DNA of 64,000 bases from NCBI RefSeq assembly GCF_913773635.1, contig NZ_CAJYGQ010000003.1:186001-250000 (forward strand), read 5' to 3'. Shown in pieces: positions 8,544-16,968 of the stretch (within the stretch, counting starts at the first letter, position 1; every line of letters begins with the position of its first letter). Both the position numbers and the translations under genes were made by a program. Source of the DNA: an uncultured Mucilaginibacter sp. Lineage in GTDB: Bacteria; Bacteroidota; Bacteroidia; Sphingobacteriales; Sphingobacteriaceae. The notes beneath the pieces were generated by a model that made no database searches, was not told where the DNA came from, and saw nothing but the letters and a program-made list of their open reading frames with translations.

Positions 8544-10052
8544 ATGCTACCATTACTTACTGCACAACAAATTCGCGAAGCCGATGCTTACACCATAGCT
8601 CATGAGCCCATAAGCTCCGTTGATTTAATGGAGCGCGCCTCTAAAGCTTTTGTAAGTTGGTTCGTAAATCATTTTCCTGATAAGCATGAAGCTATATCAG
8701 TTTACTGTGGTACCGGAAATAATGGTGGAGATGGACTGGCTATTGCCCGTTTGCTTTTTGAGCATGATTACAGGCGAATCAACGTTAAAATTGCGCGTTA
8801 TTCAACCAGGTCAACAGCAGATTTTGACATTAACTTGCAAAGACTGCAAGCCATGCAAATTCCCTTAATTGAATTATCCGAGTCGGAAACCTCACCACAA
8901 GAAAACGCCGATATACTTATTGATGCCTTATTAGGAAGCGGGTTGAATAAACCGTTAGATGGTAGTTTTAAGGCTTTGGTTGATCACCTTAACAGCTTAA
9001 GCAAATGTGTAGTAGCAGTAGATGTTCCTACCGGATTTTATACCGATGGAGTAGTAGAGTTGGAGGGGGGCGCACTAAAATCCAATTTGGTGATCACTTT
9101 CCAGCAACCTAAAATAAACTTTTTGCTACCCGAATCTGGTGCATACGTTGACTGCTGGGAAGCGGTTAACATTGGACTGGATACCAAGTTTATCCGTTCG
9201 CTGCAATCGCCTTATCAAATGGTTGAGGACAAGGATATCCAAAGCATACTTAAGCCGCGAACGAGATTTAGCCATAAAGGCACTTTTGGACATGCCTTAA
9301 TTATTGCTGGGCAGGCCAAAACAATGGGTGCTGCATTACTATCCTCATCAGCGTGCGTGTATGCAGGCGCAGGGTTAACCACAGCATGTGTACCTGAGGC
9401 TGGTTTAACCGCGCTAAACAGTTATCAGGCTGAAGTAATGGCCATTGTAAGAAACGAATATCAGTTGCCTGATTTAGAGCTGGAAAAGTTAAAGGCAATT
9501 GCTATTGGGCCTGGATTAGGCACAGGCGATGATGCTTTGGCTTTGTTGCAACATGTAATTACAGATTACCAAAAGCCGTTAGTGATAGATGCAGATGGAC
9601 TAAACTTATTGGCCGGTAACACAATACTGCTGAATCAGTTGCCCGCAAAAAGTATTATTACACCACACATGAAAGAGTTTGACCGCTTGTTTGGCAATCA
9701 CACAAGTTGGTGGCAACGCTTACAAACCATGCGGCAAAAAGCAAGTGAACTTGATATCTATATCGTTTTAAAAAACAGTTACACCATCACCGGAACCCCA
9801 GAAGGGCAACTATATTTTAACTCAAGCAGTAATGCCGCAATGGCGGTAGGCGGTATGGGCGACGTTTTGACGGGAATTATAACGGCTTTGCTAGCGCAAG
9901 GCTACAGCCCTTTGGAAGCTTGTTTAGCAGGAGTATACCTGCATGGCCGTGCCGGCGATGAGCTTGCACTGCCTGATAAATTAAATGTTGTATTGCCGGG
10001 GCAGGTTGCTGCACGTGTACCTGCAACAATAGCTAAGCTGATGCAAAAATAA
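8544..10052 (+). CDS. nnr: Bifunctional NAD(P)HX epimerase / ADP-dependent NAD(P)HX dehydratase
   Basis: 502 residues, the typical length of the fused enzyme. The N-terminal YjeF_N epimerase domain (about 1-215) shows GTGNNGGDGLAIARLL, DALLGSGLNKPLDG and AVDVPTGFYTDG. The C-terminal ribokinase-like dehydratase domain (about 225-500) shows HKGTFGHALIIAGQAKTMGAA, AIGPGLGTG, VIDADGLNLL, ITPHMKEFDRLFG and GGMGDVLTGIITALLAQG (near residue 435). It repairs hydrated NADH/NADPH by interconverting the R and S epimers and dehydrating the S form with ADP. Housekeeping metabolite repair in the cytosol; the stop codon lies inside the left arm of its terminator. Confidence 0.96.
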   Translation: MLPLLTAQQIREADAYTIAHEPISSVDLMERASKAFVSWFVNHFPDKHEAISVYCGTGNNGGDGLAIARLLFEHDYRRINVKIARYSTRSTADFDINLQRLQAMQIPLIELSESETSPQENADILIDALLGSGLNKPLDGSFKALVDHLNSLSKCVVAVDVPTGFYTDGVVELEGGALKSNLVITFQQPKINFLLPESGAYVDCWEAVNIGLDTKFIRSLQSPYQMVEDKDIQSILKPRTRFSHKGTFGHALIIAGQAKTMGAALLSSSACVYAGAGLTTACVPEAGLTALNSYQAEVMAIVRNEYQLPDLELEKLKAIAIGPGLGTGDDALALLQHVITDYQKPLVIDADGLNLLAGNTILLNQLPAKSIITPHMKEFDRLFGNHTSWWQRLQTMRQKASELDIYIVLKNSYTITGTPEGQLYFNSSSNAAMAVGGMGDVLTGIITALLAQGYSPLEACLAGVYLHGRAGDELALPDKLNVVLPGQVAARVPATIAKLMQK

Positions 10053-10083
10053 AAGGGCTACATGTATTTGAATGTAACCCTTT
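10051..10083 (+). terminator. Intrinsic terminator overlapping the nnr stop codon
   Basis: The sequence AAAGGGCTACAT / ATGTAACCCTTT forms a 12-bp stem with one mismatch and an 8-nt loop. It begins at the nnr stop codon (10050-10052). The T run is short, so efficiency is uncertain. Confidence 0.6.
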
Positions 10084-10257
10084 CACTATTAACTGACCTT
10101 ATAAAGAACAACAAATACTTTTTAAAAGTTATTCATAAGACGCGGTCAAATGTAAATAGTTACACAAAATTCAATCAAAATTTTATTTTATCTGCGAAGC
10201 TTAAAAACTTGGATTTGAAATTAAATATTGATTTATATAATTTACTAAAATAAAATT

Positions 10258-11100
10258 CTATAAACTGGCTATTACAACCATTTGCTCCATAGTTGGGTTT
10301 GAGCTTCCTCCCCTTGGTTCAATTGTAACAGCAAAAGCCTGTGCTGTGCTTACTGATTTCATAAGCTGCATATCAGCATTATCGGTAAGAGCTCCATCAA
10401 ACACGCCAAGATCAACCGGTTTTTGATCTACAATTGCCCACAATTGGTATTGCTGATCTTTGTTGGTTTCCGGAAGTTTAACACTCTTTAAATCAACCAT
10501 AACCTTTTTACGTGTTGCACTCCAGGCAACAGTAAGTGCACTGTTAGGCGCTTTAGCCGTTCCCTTTAATTGAATAAGTTTGAAAGACGGATCGCGGAAC
10601 ACACTGATTTCATCCTGCATGAAGCTTACCTGATTGGCAAACTTTTGATTGCTTTGCGCTAAAGTGATTAACTGCTGCTGCGATTGACGTAAGCGGCTGT
10701 ATAAAATTGCCGTAGCGGCAATGCTTGCGCATAATAAAAGCAAACTTGCTGCAAAACCATATTTGTAAAATACACTTACAGTAGGCTTGGCTGCAGACGC
10801 GGCATTCATTTTTCTTACAGTAGCTTCTTCATGCCTGTTTGTTACAGTCTTTAAATTTCTGTCGTCGGCTAAGTTGGTAAGTAAACTGTTTAAAACACGG
10901 TCGCGTAATACGGGAGAGGGTTCTGTTTGGTGAAGATCTGCGTAAAGGTAAGCTGCCTTTTCAATTTCCTGAAGTTCGGCTTTAACTAAGGGGTGTTTTT
11001 GAACCATAGCTTGTACCTGCAGCTTTTCTTCTGTGCTCAAATCGCCCAGAACATAAAGCTCCAAAATACCCGATTCTATATATTCCCTTGTCTCTTCCAC
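10258..11100 (-). CDS. Anti-sigma factor, RskA-type, single-pass membrane protein
   Basis: 280 residues. The N-terminal ~75 residues are a zinc-less anti-sigma domain (YIESGILELYVLGDLSTEEKLQVQAMVQKHP, then SPVLRDRVLNSLL). One membrane helix lies at about residues 113-134 (YGFAASLLLLCASIAATAILY), and the periplasmic part is the RskA C-terminal domain (LKGTAKAPNSALTVAWS, YQLWAIVDQKPVDLGVFDG, FAVTIEPRGGSSNPT). It should hold the ECF sigma factor encoded 2 nt upstream inactive at the inner membrane until a signal triggers proteolysis. The gene pair with this 2-nt spacing is the usual arrangement. The inducing signal is unknown. Confidence 0.9.
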   Translation of the reverse strand: MEETREYIESGILELYVLGDLSTEEKLQVQAMVQKHPLVKAELQEIEKAAYLYADLHQTEPSPVLRDRVLNSLLTNLADDRNLKTVTNRHEEATVRKMNAASAAKPTVSVFYKYGFAASLLLLCASIAATAILYSRLRQSQQQLITLAQSNQKFANQVSFMQDEISVFRDPSFKLIQLKGTAKAPNSALTVAWSATRKKVMVDLKSVKLPETNKDQQYQLWAIVDQKPVDLGVFDGALTDNADMQLMKSVSTAQAFAVTIEPRGGSSNPTMEQMVVIASL

Positions 11101-11102
11101 TT

Positions 11103-11654
11103 TTAGTTAAAATGCTTACGTAATTGCTGTATTGCCATACGCAGGCGGGTTTTAATGGTTCCTAACGGCATACCCAGCTCATCAGCAGCTTCGGTATGTG
11201 TGTAACCTTTAAAATAAATCAAATCAAGTACTGATTTTTGCTCGGGTCTCAGCGTATTAATCAAATCCTTTACACCCAGCAGCTCAGGCTTATAAACCGT
11301 GCTGTTGTTTTGATCAATATAACCTACGTTATTTTCGAGCTCCTGGTTTTTAAATTGATTACGAAAATCTTTCGATCTTATTTTATCAATTGCAAGATTG
11401 CGTGCAATATTCACAATCCAGGTAAACAGCCTGCCTTTTTCGGCGCTGTAGCTGGCGGCAGAATGCCAAATTTTAACAAAAGTTTCCTGTAAAACGTCTT
11501 CGGCTGTCGACGTATCATTAACAATGCGTACAATCACCCCGTAAAGTGCTGCAGAATACATATCATACAATGCTTCAGCGCCTATTTTATCATGGCGCTG
11601 AAGTGCTGAAACAAGTTCTTCTTCAGTAAGGGTAATTCTATGCTTTTTGGCCAA
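11103..11654 (-). CDS. ECF-type RNA polymerase sigma factor (sigma-70 family)
   Basis: 183 residues with region 2 (GAEALYDMYSAALYGVIVRIV, AEDVLQETFVKIWHS, GRLFTWIVNIARNLAIDKIRS) and region 4 (LRPEQKSVLDLIYFKGYTHTEAADELGMPLGTIKTRLRMAIQQLRK). Regions 1.1 and 3 are absent, as expected of an ECF sigma. It most resembles the SigK/ECF19-like group that pairs with RskA anti-sigma factors. It is transcribed with the anti-sigma gene directly downstream. Targets cannot be inferred, but such pairs are usually autoregulated and envelope- or oxidant-responsive. Confidence 0.93.
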   Translation of the reverse strand: MAKKHRITLTEEELVSALQRHDKIGAEALYDMYSAALYGVIVRIVNDTSTAEDVLQETFVKIWHSAASYSAEKGRLFTWIVNIARNLAIDKIRSKDFRNQFKNQELENNVGYIDQNNSTVYKPELLGVKDLINTLRPEQKSVLDLIYFKGYTHTEAADELGMPLGTIKTRLRMAIQQLRKHFN

Positions 11655-11687
11655 AGTGCAGTAAATATAAAATATTATACCACAACA

Positions 11688-12566
11688 TTATAAATCAAAC
11701 AAATGTTTTTCAGCATGGTAAGATGAGCGTACAAGGGGTCCGCTCTCTACATACTTAAAGCCCATTTGCAGGCCTACCTCTTTATAATAGTTAAATTGCT
11801 CGGGTGTAACCCAATCAATTACCGGGTGGTGGTTACGGGTTGGTTGAAGGTACTGGCCCAGTGTTAATATATGCACTCCGGCATTATATAAGTCCTGCAT
11901 TGCTTCCAGCACATCTTCTTGCTGCTCGCCCAAACCAAGCATTATGCCCGATTTTGTACGTAAGCCGGCAGCAGATATCTGACTAAGACATTCCAGGCTA
12001 CGGTCATATTTGGCTTGTATACGTACTTCGCGGGTTAAGCGGCGTACGGTTTCAAGATTATGAGATACTACTTCGGGGCGTACCTCCAATACACGGGCAA
12101 GGTTATCCCAGTTTCCTTTAAAATCTGGTAAAAGCGTTTCTAAAGTAGTTTCGGGACTTTCCCTACGTATGGCATTGATGGTTTCGGCCCATATAATTGA
12201 TCCTCCATCTTTAAGGTCATCCCTGTCTACCGAGGTAATTACACAGTGTTTAACCTGCATAAGTTTAACCGATGTTGCTACACGGTTTGGTTCATCCATG
12301 TCAACCGCTAATGGACGGCCTGTGGCTACGGCGCAAAATGAACATGAGCGCGTGCAAATATTACCCAATATCATGAACGTTGCAGTACCGGCACCCCAGC
12401 ACTCACCCATGTTTGGGCAATTACCGCTTTCGCAAATGGTATGCAGCTTGTGGGTATCAACCAAACTACGTACATGTGCATACTCTTTACCAACAGGCAG
12501 TTTAACCCTAAGCCAATCGGGCTTACGTTGTACCTGGTTGGCTGGAATTACCGGTAAATCAATCAT
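11688..12566 (-). CDS. lipA: Lipoyl synthase
   Basis: I place the start at the ATG at 12566 (292 aa, [21 protein letters not shown]) rather than the ORF-track start at 12644, whose extra 26 residues read through low-conservation intergenic DNA. The auxiliary 4Fe-4S cluster motif [12 protein letters not shown], the radical-SAM motif [15 protein letters not shown] and the C-terminal RSSYHAEKH are all intact. LipA inserts two sulfur atoms into protein-bound octanoyl groups to make lipoyl cofactor for pyruvate and 2-oxoglutarate dehydrogenases and the glycine cleavage system. No lipB lies next to it. Confidence 0.97.
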   Translation of the reverse strand: MIDLPVIPANQVQRKPDWLRVKLPVGKEYAHVRSLVDTHKLHTICESGNCPNMGECWGAGTATFMILGNICTRSCSFCAVATGRPLAVDMDEPNRVATSVKLMQVKHCVITSVDRDDLKDGGSIIWAETINAIRRESPETTLETLLPDFKGNWDNLARVLEVRPEVVSHNLETVRRLTREVRIQAKYDRSLECLSQISAAGLRTKSGIMLGLGEQQEDVLEAMQDLYNAGVHILTLGQYLQPTRNHHPVIDWVTPEQFNYYKEVGLQMGFKYVESGPLVRSSYHAEKHLFDL

Positions 12567-12612
12567 AATAACAAAAGTAGGGATTTTAGGATAGAAGCAA
12601 GAGCCAGGAGTC

Positions 12613-12682
12613 AAGAAACAAGATTTTTTACAATACATAACCAATACGCCACATCAATTTTGGCTAATGGTTCTTGTTTCTT
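12613..12682. repeat. Separated inverted repeat between lipA and ytxJ
   Basis: AAGAAACAAGA at 12613-12623 is repeated in perfect inverse (TCTTGTTTCTT) at 12672-12682, with flanks similar to 'gagccaggagtcaag'. Purine-rich words like this recur between genes in many Bacteroidota genomes. The 48-nt loop makes a strong terminator unlikely. Confidence 0.4.
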
Positions 12683-12699
12683 ATCTACTATCTCTGCAG

Positions 12700-13029
12700 T
12701 TATTGTACCATCTCCAGTGTCTCTTCAACCGAGATGCCACCGTGTGATTGGTCAAGTATACACTCGCCGTCTTTAATCAAAAGCAATTGCGGCGATTCAT
12801 GATGAACTTTAAAATCTGACTCAATTTGATTAGATATTTCGCGAAATTTAATCAGGTCAAGAAAATAAAGCGGAATGCTATCGGGCAGCTGATCCCAGTC
12901 AAGTTCAAAACGGCGTTTAGCCATCATGCTTATTGAGCAACGTGTGCTGTGCTTAAAAATAATACTGTAGCCGGGTTGTTGCTTAATACTGCTTAACTGC
13001 TCAGCCGAGTCTAATGCCGTCCAGGTCAT
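12700..13029 (-). CDS. ytxJ: Bacillithiol-system redox protein YtxJ (thioredoxin-like)
   Basis: 109 residues with the monothiol motif FKHSTRCSIS (single Cys in place of the CxxC of thioredoxin) followed by MAKRRFELDWDQLP, LDLIKFREISNQI and the cis-Pro/C-terminal thioredoxin-fold part ESPQLLLIKDGECI. YtxJ homologues are monothiol proteins proposed to de-bacillithiolate proteins in bacteria using bacillithiol as the small thiol. Its presence suggests bacillithiol is made in this organism. The neighbour is a tiny lipoprotein gene upstream; no link between them is evident. Confidence 0.88.
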   Translation of the reverse strand: MTWTALDSAEQLSSIKQQPGYSIIFKHSTRCSISMMAKRRFELDWDQLPDSIPLYFLDLIKFREISNQIESDFKVHHESPQLLLIKDGECILDQSHGGISVEETLEMVQ

Positions 13030-13122
13030 ATTTAAAATTAGTCAATTGTATAACTGTTAGCAAAAATACGCTATCTGTTACAAATGGTTTTCAGCAATTT
13101 GTCAAAATATGGCTGTGTTGGT

Positions 13123-13230
13123 TTAGCGGCGGCGTGAGTTACCGTACGCAGGGCATAATTTATTTGAGCACGATGAGAAGGTGCCGATTAAAGTGGCGGC
13201 CAGCAAGGCAATGTAAATTAGCTTTTTCAT
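13123..13230 (-). CDS. Tiny lipoprotein (35 aa), not in the ORF track
   Basis: On the minus strand an ATG at 13230 opens a 35-codon frame ending in TAA at 13123. It begins with a basic, hydrophobic signal segment (MKKLIYIALLAATLIG) and a lipobox-like FSSC, leaving a mature peptide of about 15 residues starting at Cys21 (CSNKLCPAYGNSRRR). The layout, a lipobox followed by a short CPAY peptide with a basic end, resembles very small Bacteroidota lipoproteins found in several genomes. The gene sits between ribH and ytxJ on the same strand. Function unknown; coding is supported by the signal-peptide logic only. Confidence 0.6.
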   Translation of the reverse strand: MKKLIYIALLAATLIGTFSSCSNKLCPAYGNSRRR

Positions 13231-13252
13231 GTTAACTGCTTAAATCAAATAA

Positions 13253-13747
13253 TTAATCTTGTAACTGTTTGTTAAGGTCAGCCATCTTGATAGCAGTTAC
13301 AGCAGCTTCAACGCCTTTGTTTCCGTGCTTTCCTCCGGCCCTGTCTTCGGCTTGTTGCTCATTATCAGTGGTTAGTACACCAAATATAACAGGTTTTGAA
13401 TATTTAATACTAACATTACTTACACCATTTGCTACGGCATTGCAAATAAAGTCGAAATGACGTGTTTCGCCTTGTATAACGCAGCCTAAGCAAATAACGG
13501 CATCTAAGTTTTTGTTTTTAAGTAAAATATCGGCCCCTGTTGTTAATTCAAAGCTACCCGGAACAGAATAGGTGAAAATGTTTTCTTCTAACGTGCCGTT
13601 ATCAACTAAACTCTGGTAAGCACCTTCGTAAAGGGCTCCTGTAATTTTTGCATTCCACTCGGCCACTACAATGCCAAAGCGGTATGCACCCGCGTTGGGT
13701 ATGGTGGTGTTTGAAAAATCAGAAAGATTTTTAAGCTGTGTAGCCAT
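13253..13747 (-). CDS. ribH: 6,7-dimethyl-8-ribityllumazine synthase
   Basis: 164 residues, normal length. Motifs: FGIVVAEWNAKITGALYEGA (substrate-binding Trp), TYSVPGSFELTTGADILL, CLGCVIQGETRHFDFI with the catalytic His, GVSNVSIKYSKPVIFGVLTT and the C-terminal RAGGKHGNKGVEAAVTAIKM. It condenses 5-amino-6-ribitylaminouracil with 3,4-dihydroxybutanone phosphate in the penultimate step of riboflavin synthesis. The other rib genes are not in the window. It lies directly downstream of the TPR membrane protein gene on the same strand (50-nt gap), so co-transcription is plausible. Confidence 0.97.
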   Translation of the reverse strand: MATQLKNLSDFSNTTIPNAGAYRFGIVVAEWNAKITGALYEGAYQSLVDNGTLEENIFTYSVPGSFELTTGADILLKNKNLDAVICLGCVIQGETRHFDFICNAVANGVSNVSIKYSKPVIFGVLTTDNEQQAEDRAGGKHGNKGVEAAVTAIKMADLNKQLQD

Positions 13748-13797
13748 GCAAAATAATTAATTTGTTAACCGCAGGATGTTATACGTAAAACTATTAA

Positions 13798-14475
13798 TTA
13801 TTGTTTTGCTTCAACACGAGCAATATAAGCATCAATATTTTGAGCTTCAGTGCTTGCCGGATAGTCGGTTTTTATTTTCTTATAAGCTTCTGCAGCTTCT
13901 TTCGCCTTATTAAGTTTTTCGTAAACCAAACCTAATTTTTTAAGGTAAAACGGCGACAAAAATTTGTTATCGGCCTTATCAGCAGCTTGTTTAAAATTGC
14001 TTTCTGCTTTATCAAATTCTTTTAGTTCAACATAAGCATCGCCAATACCACCTAGTGCCTCTGCAGATACTACTTTGTCGTTGCTGCTGAAACTGTTAAG
14101 ATTATCAATGGCTTTGTTATATTCACCTTTGTTAAGGTAAGCAATACCTGCATAGTAATAAGCTAAATTAGCTGCCTTGGTGTTGCTGTAGTTAGAAATG
14201 ATTTTTTCAAAACCCGGATAGCTGGCATCACCTTTTAAAGCTTTATCCCATTCTTTTTTAGCCCAGTAATCCTGTGCTACATACATTTGGTTTGCAGCTT
14301 CAACCTCACGCGGAGCCAGGTACAGTTTTTGGTAGGCAATGTATATGGCTATCAGTGCAATAATAGCTGCACCAATAAATAGTAAACTTTTCTGGTTCTC
14401 TCTTACGAAGCCACCTGTTGGTACATGAGTTTTTCTTTCTGGTGCAACGTTGGCATTCACTTCCGTATTTGACAT
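13798..14475 (-). CDS. Membrane-anchored tetratricopeptide-repeat protein (YfgM-like)
   Basis: 225 residues: a short cytoplasmic N-terminus, one membrane helix (about residues 30-49, LLFIGAAIIALIAIYIAYQK) and then TPR units facing the periplasm (YYYAGIAYLNKGEYNKAIDNLNSF, AEALGGIGDAYVELKEFDKAESNFKQAAD, LSPFYLKKLGLVYEKLNKAKEAAEAYKKI). This layout is common in Bacteroidota, next to ribH and opposite recF. It probably acts in envelope protein assembly like YfgM, but that is by analogy only. Confidence 0.82.
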   Translation of the reverse strand: MSNTEVNANVAPERKTHVPTGGFVRENQKSLLFIGAAIIALIAIYIAYQKLYLAPREVEAANQMYVAQDYWAKKEWDKALKGDASYPGFEKIISNYSNTKAANLAYYYAGIAYLNKGEYNKAIDNLNSFSSNDKVVSAEALGGIGDAYVELKEFDKAESNFKQAADKADNKFLSPFYLKKLGLVYEKLNKAKEAAEAYKKIKTDYPASTEAQNIDAYIARVEAKQ

Positions 14476-14599
14476 TTCTATGCTAAAATTAAGTTTGCAA
14501 AACTACGTTATTCTATTTTTTTATACAATATTAAAAACCGTAAATATTTGTAGCTCTTATTTAAGCGTGTTAAAAGCTCCATTCGTCGGGTTTTAGTGC

Positions 14600-14607
14600 T
14601 AACTTTG
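14600..14607 (+). promoter_or_regulatory. Possible -7 element upstream of recF
   Basis: TAACTTTG at 14600-14607 matches the Bacteroidota -7 consensus TAnnTTTG and sits 11 nt before the recF ATG, implying a very short leader. No convincing -33 TTG is visible at the right distance, so this is tentative. Confidence 0.3.
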
Positions 14608-14617
14608 AAGCCGCTTT

Positions 14618-15718
14618 ATGTATTTGCAGCAACTATCTGTTATCAATTTTAAAAATTATACCGAGGCCGAATTAACGTTCAGTAGTGGTGTAAATGCGCT
14701 TGTTGGTAATAATGGTGCCGGCAAAACCAATATTCTTGATGCTATTCATTACCTCTCGCTTTGTAAAAGCTATTTTAACCCTATTGATAGCCAGCAGATA
14801 AAGCAGGGTGCCGACTTCTTTATCATCAACGGCACGTTTGAACGTAACGAGTTGCCCGAAACAGTTGCCTGTTCGGTAAAACGTAATCAAAAGAAAATAT
14901 TCAAACGCAATAAAAAGGATTATCAGCGCTTGGCCGATCATATAGGTCTTATTCCCCTCGTGATGATTTCGCCGTATGATAGCAGTATCATCATGGAAGG
15001 AAGCGAAGAGCGGCGTAAGTTTGTTGACAACGTTATTTCGCAAACAGATAACCATTACCTTGACGAGCTTATTGTTTACAACAAAGTATTGGCTAACCGT
15101 AACGCCCTATTAAAGCGTATAGCCGATACAGGTAGGTTTGATCCTGGATTACTCGAAGTTTTGGATGAACAGCTTATAATATCCGGAACAAAAATTTTCA
15201 ATAAAAGGAAAGCATTTCTCGAAGTTTATACCCAACTGTTTAATCAATATTATCAATTTTTGAGTGAGGATGCGGAGCTGGTTGAGCTAATTTATGATTC
15301 GCAGTTACTGCAAAATGATTTTGCAGCACTTTTAAAAAAGGTAATTGAAAAAGACAGGGTGCTGGAGCGTACTACGGCGGGTATTCACCGCGATGATTTG
15401 CACTTTAGTGTACACGGTATGCCATTAAAGAAATTTGGCTCGCAGGGGCAGCAAAAGTCTTTTTTGATTGCACTTAAACTTGCGCAGTATGTTTACCTGC
15501 AGCAGCAAAAAGGGTTTAAGCCTTTGTTATTGCTTGATGATATTTTTGATAAGCTGGATGATAGCCGTATTACCAAGCTAATGCAGTTGGTGAGCAATAA
15601 GGAGTTTGGTCAGGTGTTTATAACCGATGCCAACCCTAAACGAGTTACCAATATTTTTAACAAGATAAAGGTTGAGGTGAAGTTATTTGAGGTAAGCCGG
15701 GGAGAGGTTTCCGGTTAA
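14618..15718 (+). CDS. recF: DNA replication and repair protein RecF
   Basis: 366 residues. Walker A GNNGAGKTN (residues 30-38), the conserved LSLCKSYF just after it, the signature region TAGIHRDDLHFSVHGMPLKKFGSQGQQKSFLIALKLAQ and Walker B LLLLDDIFDKLD mark the SMC-like ABC ATPase RecF. It loads RecA onto gapped DNA with RecO and RecR. It precedes a DciA-like gene by 84 nt; recF followed by a DUF721 gene is a recurrent order in Bacteroidota. dnaN lies 40 kb away rather than next to recF. Confidence 0.96.
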   Translation: MYLQQLSVINFKNYTEAELTFSSGVNALVGNNGAGKTNILDAIHYLSLCKSYFNPIDSQQIKQGADFFIINGTFERNELPETVACSVKRNQKKIFKRNKKDYQRLADHIGLIPLVMISPYDSSIIMEGSEERRKFVDNVISQTDNHYLDELIVYNKVLANRNALLKRIADTGRFDPGLLEVLDEQLIISGTKIFNKRKAFLEVYTQLFNQYYQFLSEDAELVELIYDSQLLQNDFAALLKKVIEKDRVLERTTAGIHRDDLHFSVHGMPLKKFGSQGQQKSFLIALKLAQYVYLQQQKGFKPLLLLDDIFDKLDDSRITKLMQLVSNKEFGQVFITDANPKRVTNIFNKIKVEVKLFEVSRGEVSG

Positions 15719-15802
15719 TTGTAAGTCTTTAAAAAGTAGTGAGATCGAGAGTGCAGCTTTTAATAAGGTGTTGCTACTTTAAACTATATTTAATTAGAAA
15801 AC

Positions 15803-16093
15803 ATGCGCAAGCCTAACGATAAATCAATAAAGGAAGCAATTGAGCAAATGCTTAGTGTTTACAAAATAAAGCAGCGGTTTGATGAAACGTCAATGATTGC
15901 CGCCTGGCCCGAAATTGTAGGTAAGCCGGTAGCCAACCGTACAAGCGAACTTTTTGTTAATAACAAACGATTGTTTTTGCGTATAGAATCATCAGTAGTA
16001 AAAAACGAATTGATGATGATGCGTTCACAAATTATAGAGAAAATCAATGCCCGTGCAGGCAGCGCAATAATAGAAGAAATTATTCTTCTCTAA
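15803..16093 (+). CDS. DUF721 family protein, DciA-like
   Basis: 96 residues matching the DUF721/DciA domain (LSVYKIKQRFDETSMIAAWPEIVGKPVANRTSELFVNNKRLFLRIESSVVKNELMMMRSQIIEKINARAG). DciA proteins are the ancestral loaders or operators of the replicative helicase DnaB in bacteria lacking DnaC. The position after recF fits a replication/repair role. The last 14 nt overlap the 3' end of the convergent 67-residue membrane protein gene. Confidence 0.85.
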   Translation: MRKPNDKSIKEAIEQMLSVYKIKQRFDETSMIAAWPEIVGKPVANRTSELFVNNKRLFLRIESSVVKNELMMMRSQIIEKINARAGSAIIEEIILL

Positions 16094-16283
16094 GCGCGTG
16101 ACGAACGTGAGCGCCTGGCTTGCTGAAAAGATCATCGCGTATTACAGCATAGATAATTACCAAGGCTGCAGGGATATAGAAAGTAAATTGCACTTCAGGA
16201 TGCGCCTTAACCAGTGACCAGCTTCCAATTATAAACAACACCACACAAACTGAGTAAATAGCGGCTCTTGATGCTTTCTTCAT
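16080..16283 (-). CDS. Small two-helix membrane protein (67 aa)
   Basis: Two hydrophobic helices, residues ~7-26 (AAIYSVCVVLFIIGSWSLV) and ~33-48 (FTFYIPAALVIIYAVI), with basic N- and C-terminal ends. It overlaps the convergent dciA-like gene tail to tail. No family recognised; coding is supported by the clean hydrophobic pattern and plausible MKK start. Confidence 0.65.
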   Translation of the reverse strand: MKKASRAAIYSVCVVLFIIGSWSLVKAHPEVQFTFYIPAALVIIYAVIRDDLFSKPGAHVRHALREE

Positions 16284-16340
16284 ATTGCTAATATAATAAA
16301 CACTCTTTTTACCAAGAAAATATTATGCCAGCAGGCTATA

Positions 16341-16404
16341 AAAAAAGACCAAATTTTACCTTAAGTGAAATTTGGATTTCTTTAAGAGTAAAATTTGGTC
16401 TTTT
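16341..16404 (-). terminator. Long hairpin terminator downstream of ndk
   Basis: A perfect 17-bp inverted repeat (AAAAGACCAAATTTTAC / GTAAAATTTGGTCTTTT) encloses a 28-nt segment that itself can pair (CTTAA / TTAAG and GAAAT / ATTTC). On the minus strand the stem is followed by six T residues, 26 nt after the ndk stop. T residues on both sides mean it may act in both directions. Confidence 0.8.
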
Positions 16405-16429
16405 AGCTTGAATTCCTTAAAAGGAAAAA

Positions 16430-16849
16430 TTAAAATTTCTCAAAAGCTGAGAAGAAGAAGCTACCTTCAATAGCAGCATTCTCATCAGAGTCAGAACCGT
16501 GAACGGCGTTAGCCTCAATTGATTCTGCATACAGTTTACGAACAGTTCCTTCGTCAGCTTTGCTTGGGTCAGTTGCACCAATAAGGGTACGGAAATCAGC
16601 AACAGCGTTTTCTTTTTCTAAAATTGCCGCTACAATAGGGCCTGAAGACATAAAGCCAACAAGATCTTTGTAAAAAGGACGCTCTTTGTGCACAGCATAA
16701 AACTCACCTGCTTTTTCAGGGGTTAAATAAGTGTACTTCATAGCAGTAATTTTGAAACCGCCTTTGGTAATGTGGTTTAATATAGCACCTATGTGGCCGT
16801 TGCGTACTGCATCTGGCTTAATCATGGTGAAAGTTTTGTTATTTTCCAT
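16430..16849 (-). CDS. ndk: Nucleoside diphosphate kinase
   Basis: 139 residues, normal length. The start [19 protein letters not shown], the middle [32 protein letters not shown] and the active-site NAVHGSDS (phosphorylated His117) are all present. Ndk transfers the terminal phosphate of ATP to other (d)NDPs through a phospho-His. It is monocistronic between its terminator and the divergent nrnA-like gene. Confidence 0.98.
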   Translation of the reverse strand: MENNKTFTMIKPDAVRNGHIGAILNHITKGGFKITAMKYTYLTPEKAGEFYAVHKERPFYKDLVGFMSSGPIVAAILEKENAVADFRTLIGATDPSKADEGTVRKLYAESIEANAVHGSDSDENAAIEGSFFFSAFEKF

Positions 16850-16968
16850 GTTTGTTTTAAAGTTGCGGCAAAAATAGAGTTTTGTTACTGAAACCTAAAG
16901 CTTTTTATAGAATTTGCATGGCGCGTTTTTGATATTATTATTTAGATTTGCACTTCTTTTTTTAGTTG

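Noticed and set aside
10062-10253. 63-aa plus-strand ORF after nnr
   Set aside because: It starts inside the terminator hairpin of nnr and is just AT-rich noise with no signal peptide or motif.
12567-12644. N-terminal extension of LipA in the ORF track
   Set aside because: The 26 extra residues have no conservation pattern, and ATG 12566 gives the standard lipoyl synthase start.
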